In this document: piece by piece, positions 44,132 through 53,456 of the stretch | How the letters are laid out: each line of letters opens with the position of its first letter | How positions within the stretch are numbered: the stretch's first letter is position 1 | Source: Drouetiella hepatica Uher 2000/2452 | Lineage (GTDB): Bacteria > Cyanobacteriota > Cyanobacteriia > Elainellales > Elainellaceae | DNA: 63,930 nucleotides | Assembly (NCBI GenBank): GCA_019359505.1 | Contig: JAHHHD010000030.1 | Coordinates: 1 to 63,930 of the forward strand | Reading direction: 5' to 3' | The notes under the pieces: model-generated | Told to the model about the DNA's origin: nothing | Databases searched by the model: none | Seen by the model: the letters and a program-made list of their open reading frames with translations, nothing else | Made by a program: the position numbers and the translations under genes

Positions 44132-46039
44132 ATGGTGCGATTGAAAGTGTGGCAATGGGTCATCTTGGCAGCGCCGATCGTCAGCATCATCGGGTTTTTG
44201 ATGATTGCCGCCGGGTTGCAGGTTCACGCTTGGGGGTTGAGCTGGATTTGGGCAGTGTTCACCCTAGTAATTGCAGGCTGGCAATGGCTGCTCGTCAAAT
44301 GGACTCGCCCCATGATGATGCAGGTAGAGATGGCAGTTGCGGAAGCCAGCAAGGAGCTAGAGGTCGCCGGAGAACCGATCGCCCCTGGAAGCGATGCAGA
44401 GCGAGCTGAAACCGCCCTGCAAGCCATCCTCAAAACCACACAAACCGATCGTCCGCTGTGGGAAGACTGGTCAACTTTCTGGATGCGTTGTCAGGAATTG
44501 GTGGTGGCGATCGCTCAGATCTACCATCCTGAAGTGAAGTATCCGCTGCTAAATATCTACATTCCTCAGGCTTATGGACTGATTCGAGGCACGGTAGATG
44601 ACCTCGACCAGTGGATGCAGAAGCTCTCGCCTGTCTTGGGTCAGGCAACGATCGCTCAAACGGTGCAAGCCTACGAGGTCTACCAAAAGCTAGAACCTTC
44701 TGCCCGTAGAGTCTTGCGGGTCTGGAGCTGGGCACAGTGGCTGCTCAATCCGGCGGCGGCAGTGGCAAGGCAAGCCAGCCAGCCCTACAGCAGTCGAGCC
44801 AGTCAACAGCTTTTGGCAAATCTTAGCCAAATGCTGCGGGAGGCGGCGTTGCGTAACTTGAGTCGGCAGGCGATCGCTCTCTACAGCGGCAGCACCTTAC
44901 CCGACTCTTTTACGTCTACAGCCCAGGCTGTAGCACTCTCTCGCGCCTCTTTGCCTAAAACTCAAACCCTGCGCGAGATCCTCGCCCAAGCCGAACCTGT
45001 CGAACAAGTTGAGCAACAGCCTATCAATATTCTGCTGGTGGGACGCACCGGGGCTGGGAAAAGCAGCCTGATCAATACGCTGTTTCAGGCAGATCGAGCC
45101 GCCGTTGACATGTTGCCCAGCACCGATCGAATCCAAAGCTACCAGTGGCAATTTGAAAATGCCGTCCTGACGCTCTGGGACACACCAGGATACGAACAGG
45201 CAAACCGCGAAGATTTTCGAGATTTGGTGCTGGATTATGCCGCCACTGCTGACCTGCTGTTGCTGGTCACACCTGCCCTCGATCCAGCGCTGCAAATGGA
45301 TGCCGATTTTCTCACCGATCTGAAGTCGGAAGCAGAGCTGCCGACGATCGCCATTGTCACCCAGGTCGATCGCCTACGCCCCATCCGCGAGTGGGAGCCT
45401 CCCTACGACTGGCAGTGGGGCGATCGCCCTAAGGAAAAAGCTATCCGAGAAGCAACTGAATATCGCGCTCAGATGTTAGGCGAGTTTTGCGATCGAGTTT
45501 TGCCGATAGTGCCAGGTAATTTCAGCGATGGGCGAGATGCCTGGGGTTCGGAGGCTTTATCCATTGCGCTTCTAGAAACGATCGCCCCTGCCAAGCAGCT
45601 CCGTCTGGCGCGATTTTTGCGCAACCTGGAAGCCCGTGCCCTTGCTGCCGCTCAGATCATCGATCGCTATACCTTTCAGATGACCACTACTCAGGGACTC
45701 ACGGCACTGCTGAAAAGCCCTGTGCTTCAGTTTATTTCAACCATCTCGACCGGATCGCCTGCCCTCGCCTACCTGCTAGCCGAACAGATCCCCGTAGAGC
45801 AACTGCCGATCGTCATTGGTAAACTCCAAATGGCATACGATTTGTCAGTGCTGTTGAATACAGAAGGATACGCAATTAGCTTTGATTTGCAATCGCTCTG
45901 GTCACTTCTTTTGGATAACTCTAGTTCGCCCGATCGGAATGCTTTTGCCTTTGGTCACGCTCTTGTAGAATACTGGACTCAAAACCTGAAAATAGAACAG
46001 CTTAGAGATCGATTTGAATATTATCTTAAACAGATCTAA
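44132..46039 (+). CDS. Membrane-anchored Era/HSR1-like GTPase
   Basis: 635 residues. Two N-terminal membrane helices (about 10-30 and 37-55), a helical middle (about 65-285) and a GTPase domain with G1 GRTGAGKSS (304-312), G3 DTPG (350-353) and G4 TQVD (410-413). The C-terminal ~150 residues contain hydrophobic helices (FISTISTGSPALAYLL). Similar proteins are common in cyanobacteria and may act in membrane remodelling or ion-channel control; no experimental role is known to me. It follows prsA by 45 bp. Confidence 0.83.
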   Translation: MVRLKVWQWVILAAPIVSIIGFLMIAAGLQVHAWGLSWIWAVFTLVIAGWQWLLVKWTRPMMMQVEMAVAEASKELEVAGEPIAPGSDAERAETALQAILKTTQTDRPLWEDWSTFWMRCQELVVAIAQIYHPEVKYPLLNIYIPQAYGLIRGTVDDLDQWMQKLSPVLGQATIAQTVQAYEVYQKLEPSARRVLRVWSWAQWLLNPAAAVARQASQPYSSRASQQLLANLSQMLREAALRNLSRQAIALYSGSTLPDSFTSTAQAVALSRASLPKTQTLREILAQAEPVEQVEQQPINILLVGRTGAGKSSLINTLFQADRAAVDMLPSTDRIQSYQWQFENAVLTLWDTPGYEQANREDFRDLVLDYAATADLLLLVTPALDPALQMDADFLTDLKSEAELPTIAIVTQVDRLRPIREWEPPYDWQWGDRPKEKAIREATEYRAQMLGEFCDRVLPIVPGNFSDGRDAWGSEALSIALLETIAPAKQLRLARFLRNLEARALAAAQIIDRYTFQMTTTQGLTALLKSPVLQFISTISTGSPALAYLLAEQIPVEQLPIVIGKLQMAYDLSVLLNTEGYAISFDLQSLWSLLLDNSSSPDRNAFAFGHALVEYWTQNLKIEQLRDRFEYYLKQI

Positions 46040-46173
46040 GCTGCTTATTTCGCTGCTGCAAGATCTGAATATCTTCCCAAAGGCGAATCCCTGTTGTAAC
46101 TTTAGGATTAGCTCCAACGACAGAATATCTTGATAGCGTTAGGAAGCGATCTAGACTGGGGAAGCTTCTGACG

Positions 46174-47427
46174 GTGAACACATATATTTTAGACCTGCTG
46201 GTGATTGGCATCCTGCTGTTCACCGTAACGCTAGGCTCAGGCTGGATCACGCGATCGCCCTTCTCCTTTGCCTTCATCTACCTAATTGCCGGAATTGGTC
46301 TTAGCCCCTATGGATTTAACCTGATTCAGATCAGACCAGGTGCTGGATTTTTAGAGAAAGTTACCGAGATTGTGGTGCTCATTTCTCTGTTTAGTTGCGG
46401 ACTTAAGATGAACCGCCCCCTAAATTTTCATGCTTGGGGTTCAACTGTGCGGTTGATTGGTCTACTGATGCCCATCTCTATCTTTGCGGTAGCGGCGCTA
46501 GGGCATTGGGTATTAAAACTTTCTTGGGGAGAAGCGACTTTATTGGGCGCAATTCTGGCTCCTACCGATCCAGTTCTAGCTTCAGAAAGTCAGCTTAATC
46601 ATCCTGATGATCAAGACGGACTGCGATTTGGTCTTACTTCCGAAGGGGGACTGAATGATGCGTTGGCATTTCCGTTCATTTATTTTGGCTTGCACTGGCT
46701 AGAAGACGACAATTGGCAAGACTGGTTTGTGCAGTGGGTGGCGATCGATCTCATTTGGGCGATCGCCGCAGGTATCGGCATGGGCATTCTTATCGCTAGA
46801 GGTTCTGTCTGGGTTGATCGACATGTTCAAAAGCGCCTTCCTGTGAGTGAGGCAATGGAAGACTTCGTGGCGCTGAGCATTATCCTGATTACCTACGCCG
46901 CGACTGAGCTGGTGAATGGGTACGGATTTCTGGCAGTCTTTGTGGCAGGGATTGCGACTCAGCATTTCTACCGCAACCGTGAAAAGCGGTTAGCCCAGCT
47001 AGAATTCATTGAGCAATTTGAAAAATTAGCTGAGCTGGGCATGATTCTGCTGCTAGGCTCGATGCTCCGCGTTGAGCCGATGCTGCGCTTTGCAGCTCCT
47101 ACGCTAATGGTGGGTGGACTGCTGTTACTTGTGATTCGTCCGATCGGCGCATGGATTAGCACGATTGGCGCAGGCTATGAACCTGACAAACGCTGGCTAT
47201 TCGGCTGGTTTGGCATTCGTGGCGTAGGTTCGTTATACTATTTATTCTATGCAATGGGCGGAGGGCTTCAGGGCGATGTGGCAGAGATGATTGCCTGGAT
47301 TACGCTAGGAACTGTTGTTCTTTCAATCCTCATTCATGGTACCAGCGCCACGCCTGTGATGAAATGGTACGAGCGGCGGATTGAAAGGAAGCGCGATCGC
47401 CTCAAGCAAGCGCTAACACAGGAATAG
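46174..47427 (+). CDS. NhaP-type cation/proton antiporter
   Basis: 417 residues with about twelve membrane helices (CPA1 family). Conserved features: GAILAPTDPVLAS (the T-D-P ion-binding region) and EGGLNDALAFPF (the N-D pair), with GIRGVGSLYYL near the C-terminus. Exchanges Na+ or K+ for H+ across the plasma membrane. GTG start at 46174. No long C-terminal cytoplasmic regulatory domain is present. Confidence 0.92.
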   Translation: MNTYILDLLVIGILLFTVTLGSGWITRSPFSFAFIYLIAGIGLSPYGFNLIQIRPGAGFLEKVTEIVVLISLFSCGLKMNRPLNFHAWGSTVRLIGLLMPISIFAVAALGHWVLKLSWGEATLLGAILAPTDPVLASESQLNHPDDQDGLRFGLTSEGGLNDALAFPFIYFGLHWLEDDNWQDWFVQWVAIDLIWAIAAGIGMGILIARGSVWVDRHVQKRLPVSEAMEDFVALSIILITYAATELVNGYGFLAVFVAGIATQHFYRNREKRLAQLEFIEQFEKLAELGMILLLGSMLRVEPMLRFAAPTLMVGGLLLLVIRPIGAWISTIGAGYEPDKRWLFGWFGIRGVGSLYYLFYAMGGGLQGDVAEMIAWITLGTVVLSILIHGTSATPVMKWYERRIERKRDRLKQALTQE

Positions 47428-47755
47428 TCCTCTGAAGGTTACTGACTAGAGGTTACTGATTGGGGGATAACCGAACAGGCTTCCAGCGCTGTAACTTTCA
47501 TGATTGGAGCGAATTTTACGCTCCTGCATTTTACTGATTTTCGTAATATTGCCCAAATCATTGCTGATTTCCCTTCTACATTTACATCCCAACACTTTAC
47601 AATTGGCAATGTTGCCGTGAGAGTGGAGAAGGGTTCCATAAATATTTTTGGGGTTCTGAAATCCAGCCTGCATGGGTTGCAAAAGCAACGCTAACTGCCT
47701 TCAGATGGCGTTTGCAGGAGGTCACCAGCGGTCACATTTAATTTAGAGAGCAACT
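47428..47755. other. Intergenic gap upstream of fusA, 328 bp
   Basis: Contains a short imperfect duplication (aggttactga at 47436 and 47450). A 64-codon frame at 47500-47694 shows no convincing features. The fusA promoter and leader must lie here. Confidence 0.45.
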
Positions 47756-49843
47756 ATGAAAGACCTGACTCGTTATCGAAACATCGGCATCTTCGCCCAC
47801 GTGGATGCAGGTAAGACGACCACAACTGAAAGAATTCTAAAACTTACCGGAAAGATCCACAAGATTGGTGAGGTGCATGAAGGTGCGGCAACGACGGACT
47901 TCATGGAGCAAGAGCAAGAGCGGGGGATCACCATCCAATCGGCTGCGACTACCTGTTTCTGGAACGAGCATCAGCTCAACATTATTGACACTCCGGGTCA
48001 CGTCGATTTCACCATTGAGGTTTACCGTTCTCTCAAGGTGTTGGATGGCGGCATTGGCGTGTTCTGTGGTTCAGGTGGCGTAGAGCCACAGTCTGAAACC
48101 AACTGGCGCTATGCTAACGACTCCAAGGTGGCGCGGATTATCTACGTCAACAAGCTCGATCGCACGGGTGCAGATTTCTATCGCGTCGTTAAGCAGGTTG
48201 ATCAGGTGCTTGGGGCAAAGCCCATGGTGATGGTGCTGCCGATCGGCGTTGAGGAAAAGTTCACGGGCGCAGTCGATTTGCTGACGCGCAAAGCCTGGAT
48301 TTGGGATGACTCAGGCGACCCGATGGGCTACGAGATCACCGACGTGCCTGCCGATATGGTTGATCAGGTTGAGAAGTATCGCGAACAGCTTGTCGAGCTT
48401 GCCGTTGAGCAGGACGACGTGCTGATGGAGCAATATCTGGAAGGAGAAGAACCTAGCATTGAAGACCTGAAGCGATGCATTCGCAAAGGTACGCGCGATC
48501 TGGCGTTTTTCCCCACCTATTGTGGCTCGTCCTTCAAGAACAAGTGCGTGCAGCTGGTGCTGGATGCTGTTGTGGATTACCTGCCTAACCCAATGGAAGT
48601 CACGCCTCAGCCTGAGGTAGACCTAGAGGGCAATGAAACGGGCGCGTTTGCCATCGTTGACCCAGAGAAGCCTCTACGGGCGCTGGCGTTCAAAATCATG
48701 GACGATCGCTTTGGGGCGTTGACCTTTACACGCCTCTACTCCGGCAAATTGTCCAAGGGCGATACTATCCTCAACACCTATACAGGTAAAACTGAGCGGA
48801 TCAGCCGTCTGGTGGAAATGCACGCCAACTCTCGCGAAGAGATTGACTCGGCTCAGGCGGGCGATATCATTGCGATCGTCGGCATGAAGAACGTGCGCAC
48901 TGGACACACCCTTTGTGACCCTAAGCACCCGGCAACTTTAGAACCCATGGTATTCCCTGATCCCGTCATTTCCATCTCGGTGAAGCCGAAGGTGAAGGGA
49001 GGCGAGGAGAAAATGGGCGCGGCGCTGAGCAAGATGGTGCAGGAAGATCCGTCTTTCCACATGGTGACGGATGAGGAAAGCGGCGAGACCATTCTCAAGG
49101 GCATGGGCGAACTTCACCTAGATATTAAGGTGGACATTCTCAAGCGGACTCACGGAGTCGAAGTCGAAGTGGGCGAACCTCAAGTCGCCTATCGCGAGTC
49201 GATTACGAAGCGGCTGGAAGATGGCTACGTTCACAAGAAGCAGTCGGGCGGATCGGGTCAATATGCCAAGATCAACTACATCATTGAGCCAGGTGAAGTT
49301 GGTAGCGGTTTCGTGTTTGAGTCCAAGGTGACGGGGGGCAGCGTGCCCAGAGAATACTGGCCAGCCGTTCAAAAAGGCTTTGAGAGCTGTATTGATAAAG
49401 GTGTGCTGGCGGGTTTCCCCTGCATGGACTTGAAGTTTACCTTGACAGAAGGAGGCTTCCACCCTGTGGATTCATCGGCGATCGCCTTTGAAATCGCCGC
49501 TAAAGCTGCCTATCGTCAGTCGCTTCCCAAAGCAGGGCCTCAGTTGCTTGAGCCGATCATGGCGGTCGATGTCTTTACCCCAGATAGCTATATGGGCGAT
49601 GTCATCGGCGACTTGAATCGTCGTCGCGGCATGATGAAATCTCAGGAGACTGGGCAGACAGGCGCGCGCATCAAGGCTGATGTGCCGTTGAGTGAAATGT
49701 TTGGCTACATTGGCGACCTGCGCACCATGACTTCTGGACGCGGACAGTTCTCAATGTCGTTCTCGCACTACTCACCTTGCCCTAGCAACATTGCGACAGA
49801 GGTGATTGAGGAAGCGAAAGCGCGTCAGGCTGCCGCTTCGTAG
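47756..49843 (+). CDS. fusA: Elongation factor G, redox-cysteine type
   Basis: 695 residues. GTPase motifs [23 protein letters not shown] and [10 protein letters not shown], then domains II to V. It belongs to the cyanobacterial group of Synechocystis Slr1463, not the EF-G encoded in the str operon; no rps12/rps7/tuf neighbours are present. Cys104 (GVFCGSGG) and Cys241 (KRCIRKG) match the two cysteines (105 and 242) reported to form the inactivating disulfide in Slr1463. It translocates tRNA-mRNA on the ribosome; activity may be thioredoxin-controlled. Confidence 0.95.
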   Translation: MKDLTRYRNIGIFAHVDAGKTTTTERILKLTGKIHKIGEVHEGAATTDFMEQEQERGITIQSAATTCFWNEHQLNIIDTPGHVDFTIEVYRSLKVLDGGIGVFCGSGGVEPQSETNWRYANDSKVARIIYVNKLDRTGADFYRVVKQVDQVLGAKPMVMVLPIGVEEKFTGAVDLLTRKAWIWDDSGDPMGYEITDVPADMVDQVEKYREQLVELAVEQDDVLMEQYLEGEEPSIEDLKRCIRKGTRDLAFFPTYCGSSFKNKCVQLVLDAVVDYLPNPMEVTPQPEVDLEGNETGAFAIVDPEKPLRALAFKIMDDRFGALTFTRLYSGKLSKGDTILNTYTGKTERISRLVEMHANSREEIDSAQAGDIIAIVGMKNVRTGHTLCDPKHPATLEPMVFPDPVISISVKPKVKGGEEKMGAALSKMVQEDPSFHMVTDEESGETILKGMGELHLDIKVDILKRTHGVEVEVGEPQVAYRESITKRLEDGYVHKKQSGGSGQYAKINYIIEPGEVGSGFVFESKVTGGSVPREYWPAVQKGFESCIDKGVLAGFPCMDLKFTLTEGGFHPVDSSAIAFEIAAKAAYRQSLPKAGPQLLEPIMAVDVFTPDSYMGDVIGDLNRRRGMMKSQETGQTGARIKADVPLSEMFGYIGDLRTMTSGRGQFSMSFSHYSPCPSNIATEVIEEAKARQAAAS

Positions 49844-49869
49844 CTGTGGCTGAGATCACATAGAACCCT

Positions 49870-49908
49870 AAAGCTTCCTGATTGGCTGACAGCCAATCAG
49901 GAAGCTTT
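49870..49908 (+). terminator. Hairpin terminator after fusA
   Basis: A perfect 18-bp stem (49870-49887 with 49891-49908) with a three-base loop, starting 26 bases after the fusA stop. The T tract is short (ttt gcattt), so efficiency is uncertain. Confidence 0.8.
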
Positions 49909-49923
49909 GCATTTATGGGCTTC

Positions 49924-50018
49924 ATAGCAACCACCAAGGCGGATAAGACGGGGACATTTAGGGTGAGGGCACGAAGCGCCCCACCCTAAATGTCCTAAGC
50001 AAACTAGCGACGGCTACA
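49924..50018 (-). mobile_element. MITE-like family A, copy 3
   Basis: About 95 bp, same orientation as the copy at 14914-15008. The hairpin (49952-49994, loop GAA) has one inserted base and a few mismatches, so this copy looks older. It ends 15 bp before the DUF6464 start codon. Confidence 0.8.
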
Positions 50019-50033
50019 TAATCAAAATCTAAA

Positions 50034-50408
50034 ATGCCACACGCTATGGAGTTGAATTCTCTACCCACTGAAGTGATTCTGGGCGATCGGTCAACTTTGG
50101 GACATCTTCATCTGAATTGGAATCCTCAGCCTGGGGCCTACCTGGAAGTTGAAGGACAGACCTACCTGGTTTTAGAACGGAGGCATCGCTACAGACTAAG
50201 TGCTGGACATTATCATCTGCATCAGATTGTGCTTCAGGTTCAGAAATTTGATGCTCCTACAGAGAGCAGCTTGCTGAACGGGCGCTGGGTCGTGGGCGAT
50301 ATTTCCTGCTTATACAATGCCCGATCTGAACTGTTGCGCTGTACTGTTAATCCTAGCGGCCCCTGCGATCGATGCCCTGACTATCAGCCTTTGCTGAACG
50401 AAGCCTGA
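50034..50408 (+). CDS. DUF6464-like protein
   Basis: 124 residues (or 120 from the second Met). Beta-rich protein with YLVLERRHRYRL and a C-terminal cysteine cluster SCLYNARSELLRCTVNPSGPCDRCPDY (in two parts: Cys at SCLY and RCTV, then CDRC), typical of the cyanobacterial DUF6464 family as I recall it. The Cys-x2-Cys could bind metal. Function unknown. Confidence 0.7.
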   Translation: MPHAMELNSLPTEVILGDRSTLGHLHLNWNPQPGAYLEVEGQTYLVLERRHRYRLSAGHYHLHQIVLQVQKFDAPTESSLLNGRWVVGDISCLYNARSELLRCTVNPSGPCDRCPDYQPLLNEA

Positions 50409-50459
50409 CTCATGGCTCTATGTAAGAGGCGAACCAAAGCAGAAAAATTTGAATCTAAA

Positions 50460-51452
50460 TTAAGCCCACAGGCTCTCTCTAAAGCGCTGCCAGAGATGGT
50501 TGTCAGGTGAAATTTGCATAGCCTTCTCTAGGTCAAGGACAGCAGCCTCGATTTGTTCAAGCTGTACCAGGGTTGCGGCTCGATTGGCGTAGGCATCTGC
50601 CAGATTGGGGTTACACTCGATCGCATGAGAGAAATCTAGTAGCGCTCCCGAAAAATCTGTGGATCGATAATACGCAACGCCGCGATTTGTCCATAGCGTT
50701 GCATGTTTGGGGGCAAAATTAATCGCTTGGCTTAAGTCTGCGATCGCCTTAGCAAACTGCTGCGTTTCCAAAAATAGGAAACTTCGATCCCAGTAAAAGA
50801 ACATATTTTGAGGATTTCTGGCGATTGCTCGTTCATAAAAAAGCAGCGCCAATGCCAGCGCGTCGCTTTGAGTTTCACGCACTTTAGAAGCATTGAGCTG
50901 CATATCTAGGGCATGGCTAAAATCACAAACTGCGACATGTAGCTTTAGCAAATTTTTGTACAATTTACCGCGAGGGATAAAGGTAGGAACATAGAGAAGC
51001 TGTAGAGGGGCTGCGGTTGAAGCCATCGAATGTGGCTGCCATTGAGGCTGTGGACTTTCGGGCTGTGATTCCGGCTGTGAATCCAGCGTCAACAAGATCA
51101 TTGACTGATTAAAGTAAGACCAAAAGCCAGAGGGATTGAGCCGAATAGCTTTGCCAAAATCAGCGATCGATCGCTCCATTTCACCTAGCTTGTTGTACAA
51201 CATACCTCGGTTGAAATATAGGGCAAAGTGAGCGGGAGATAGCTCTAGCGCTCGGCTCAGATCGTCTAGCGCGTGAGGATAGTTGCCTCTAATGGAGTGG
51301 GCAATCGATCGATTGGCGTAGGCGCAAACCGAGTTGGAGTCATGCAGCAACGCCTGCGTAAATGCGGTAATAGCAGAATCCAAAGATTTCTGCTGTAGAT
51401 TCATAATTCCTTTCTGAATTAAGGAATCGGCCATTATGGGTTGATTCATCAT
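50460..51452 (-). CDS. TPR repeat protein
   Basis: 330 residues made of tetratricopeptide repeats: units such as YANRSIAHSIRGNYPHALDD, YFNRGMLYNKLGEMERSIAD, WTNRGVAYYRSTDFSGALLD and YANRAATLVQLEQIEAAVLD. A Pro/Gln/Ser-rich insert near residues 125-145 separates two blocks. A protein-binding scaffold. It is the last gene of the MacAB-like operon (11-bp gap), which suggests a role with the exporter. Confidence 0.88.
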   Translation of the reverse strand: MMNQPIMADSLIQKGIMNLQQKSLDSAITAFTQALLHDSNSVCAYANRSIAHSIRGNYPHALDDLSRALELSPAHFALYFNRGMLYNKLGEMERSIADFGKAIRLNPSGFWSYFNQSMILLTLDSQPESQPESPQPQWQPHSMASTAAPLQLLYVPTFIPRGKLYKNLLKLHVAVCDFSHALDMQLNASKVRETQSDALALALLFYERAIARNPQNMFFYWDRSFLFLETQQFAKAIADLSQAINFAPKHATLWTNRGVAYYRSTDFSGALLDFSHAIECNPNLADAYANRAATLVQLEQIEAAVLDLEKAMQISPDNHLWQRFRESLWA

Positions 51453-51463
51453 GCCGTACTCCT

Positions 51464-52147
51464 TTAAGAAACTAAATTATGACTTCGGTTGAGCACTAAG
51501 CCATCCTGCACATAAATAATTCTTTGTGCCTGATGAGCAATATCGGGTTCATGGGTGACGATCGCAATTGTGATTCCCTGCTGGCTTAACTCTGCCAGCA
51601 GACCCATTACTTCCTGGGAGGTTTTTTGATCGAGCGCCCCTGTAGGTTCATCTGCCAGGATGAGCGCTGGGTCGTTGACTAACGCACGGGCAATTGCCAC
51701 TCGCTGCTGCTGACCGCCTGAGAGCTGGCTGGGACGGTTTAACAGGCGATCGCCCAATCCCACCTTGAATAGCACTTCGGTCGCGCGATCGCGGCGTTGG
51801 GCAAGGGGCAAACCTCCATAGACCATGGGCAGCATGACGTTTTCTAGTGCAGTAGAGCGGGTTAACAGATTGAATTGTTGAAAGACAAAGCCAATCTGCT
51901 GATTGCGGATATACGCTAGCTGATCGTCGTCTAGGGTCGTCAGGTCAACACCGTTGAGCGTGTAGTTGCCGCTTGTGGCGCGATCGAGACAGCCGATGAT
52001 ATTCATCAGCGTAGACTTCCCCGAACCCGACATGCCCATGATGGCAACATATTCACCTGGGGCGATCGATAGATCAATGCCTTTAAGTACAGGAACATCC
52101 AGTTCTCCCAGGCGGTAATTTTTAGTAATTCTCTGCATCTGAATCAT
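51464..52147 (-). CDS. MacB-type ABC transporter ATPase
   Basis: 227 residues. Walker A GMSGSGKST, Q-loop FVFQQFNLL, signature LSGGQQQRVAIARAL, Walker B LILADEPTGALD and H-loop VTHEP. The close match to the LolD/MacB group (including GQQQRVAIARAL) and the following partner genes place it in a tripartite exporter acting with the periplasmic adaptor. It starts 9 bp after the permease gene. Confidence 0.95.
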   Translation of the reverse strand: MIQMQRITKNYRLGELDVPVLKGIDLSIAPGEYVAIMGMSGSGKSTLMNIIGCLDRATSGNYTLNGVDLTTLDDDQLAYIRNQQIGFVFQQFNLLTRSTALENVMLPMVYGGLPLAQRRDRATEVLFKVGLGDRLLNRPSQLSGGQQQRVAIARALVNDPALILADEPTGALDQKTSQEVMGLLAELSQQGITIAIVTHEPDIAHQAQRIIYVQDGLVLNRSHNLVS

Positions 52148-52156
52148 GGGTCTAAC

Positions 52157-53422
52157 CTATTCACTTCTTAGCGCTACAATTGGGTCAAGCTTTGCTGCAC
52201 TTTGTGCCGGAATCACACCTGCCAGTACGCCAATGCCCACCGAGAGCGCCAGCCCAGCCACGATTGAATCCGCTGAAATCACTAGGGGAATACTCAGTGC
52301 CAGGGAAGCTCCGACGGAAACTCCGATGCCAAATACCACACCAATCCCCCCCCCGATCGCTGAAACCACCACTGCCTCTACCAAAAACTGGCTCAGAATA
52401 GCGCTGCGGGTGGCTCCTAACGCCTTACGAATCCCGATCTCGCGGGTGCGTTCCACCACCGAAACCAGCATAATATTGGCAATGCCAATGCCGCCCACGA
52501 CCAGAGAAATACCGGCGATCGCTGTCACCATTACTGTAAACAGGCTAATGATGGTTCCCAAAGTGCTAATTAAATTGACCTGATTGATGATATTAAAATC
52601 ATCGGCTTGAGGGGGATAAATGTCATGCCGCAATCGCAGTAAATTGCTTACCTGAAATTGTGCAGCATCAAGCTGATCGGTTGCCTGAGTAGACAGAACA
52701 AACCCCGTAATGGCGATACCAGATAGAGCATTATTTCCTACCAGTTCTGCCGACATCGTGCTTAAAGGAATGTAAACCGAGTCATCTTGATCCTGAATAC
52801 CGCCAGCCCCCTTTGACTCCATCACGCCCACAACCCGGTATCGCTTGCCCTGAATTCGAATATCCAGACCGATCGCATTCTCTTGGCTAAAAAGCTGGTC
52901 GCGTACTTTCGATCCCAAAACTGCAACAGACAGGGCAGCATCGAGTTCATCTTGAGTGAAGAACTGTCCCTGCTGAGGATAAATATTTTTGACTTTAGAA
53001 TAATTGAGATCCGTTCCAATAATGGTGGTTGTTGTATTTTTTGAGTCATACACGACCTGCGTATTTACCTTTTGCAGATAGGCAGACACCGCATCCGCCA
53101 TCGTTACCTGCTCCGCGACAACTTTGGCATCTTCCCAAGTTAAGGTTGATGCTGAACCTGTTCCCTGACTGATGCCTCCTCGGCTGCTTGCTCCAGCCAT
53201 AACGGTGAGAACATTTGATCCCAATGACTCAATTTGCTGCTCAACAGATTTCTGCGCGCCGCGTCCTACCGAAGTCACTGTGATGACTGCACCAATGCCA
53301 ATAATCATTCCCAGCATCGTTAGTCCAGTGCGTAAGCGATTGCTCCGTAATGAATCGATCGCCATGCCAAAAACTTCAATCATTGAAGGGGAATAGGCAT
53401 GATTAGAGGAAGGGATTGACAT
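52157..53422 (-). CDS. MacB-type ABC permease
   Basis: 421 residues. N-terminal membrane helix (about 33-52), a large periplasmic MacB_PCD domain (about 55-285) and three C-terminal helices with the FtsX motif (ANIMLVSVVERTREIGIRKALGA). The architecture is that of MacB-like mechanotransmission permeases that drive export through an outer membrane channel. Substrate (macrolide, peptide, lipid) cannot be told. It lies 34 bp after the adaptor gene. Confidence 0.94.
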   Translation of the reverse strand: MSIPSSNHAYSPSMIEVFGMAIDSLRSNRLRTGLTMLGMIIGIGAVITVTSVGRGAQKSVEQQIESLGSNVLTVMAGASSRGGISQGTGSASTLTWEDAKVVAEQVTMADAVSAYLQKVNTQVVYDSKNTTTTIIGTDLNYSKVKNIYPQQGQFFTQDELDAALSVAVLGSKVRDQLFSQENAIGLDIRIQGKRYRVVGVMESKGAGGIQDQDDSVYIPLSTMSAELVGNNALSGIAITGFVLSTQATDQLDAAQFQVSNLLRLRHDIYPPQADDFNIINQVNLISTLGTIISLFTVMVTAIAGISLVVGGIGIANIMLVSVVERTREIGIRKALGATRSAILSQFLVEAVVVSAIGGGIGVVFGIGVSVGASLALSIPLVISADSIVAGLALSVGIGVLAGVIPAQSAAKLDPIVALRSE

Positions 53423-53456
53423 GAGATTTTCCTGTAGATTTCACCCGTAAATTTCA

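Noticed and set aside
47500-47694. 64-codon frame upstream of fusA
   Set aside because: No family resemblance and no ribosome site; probably leader or spacer.
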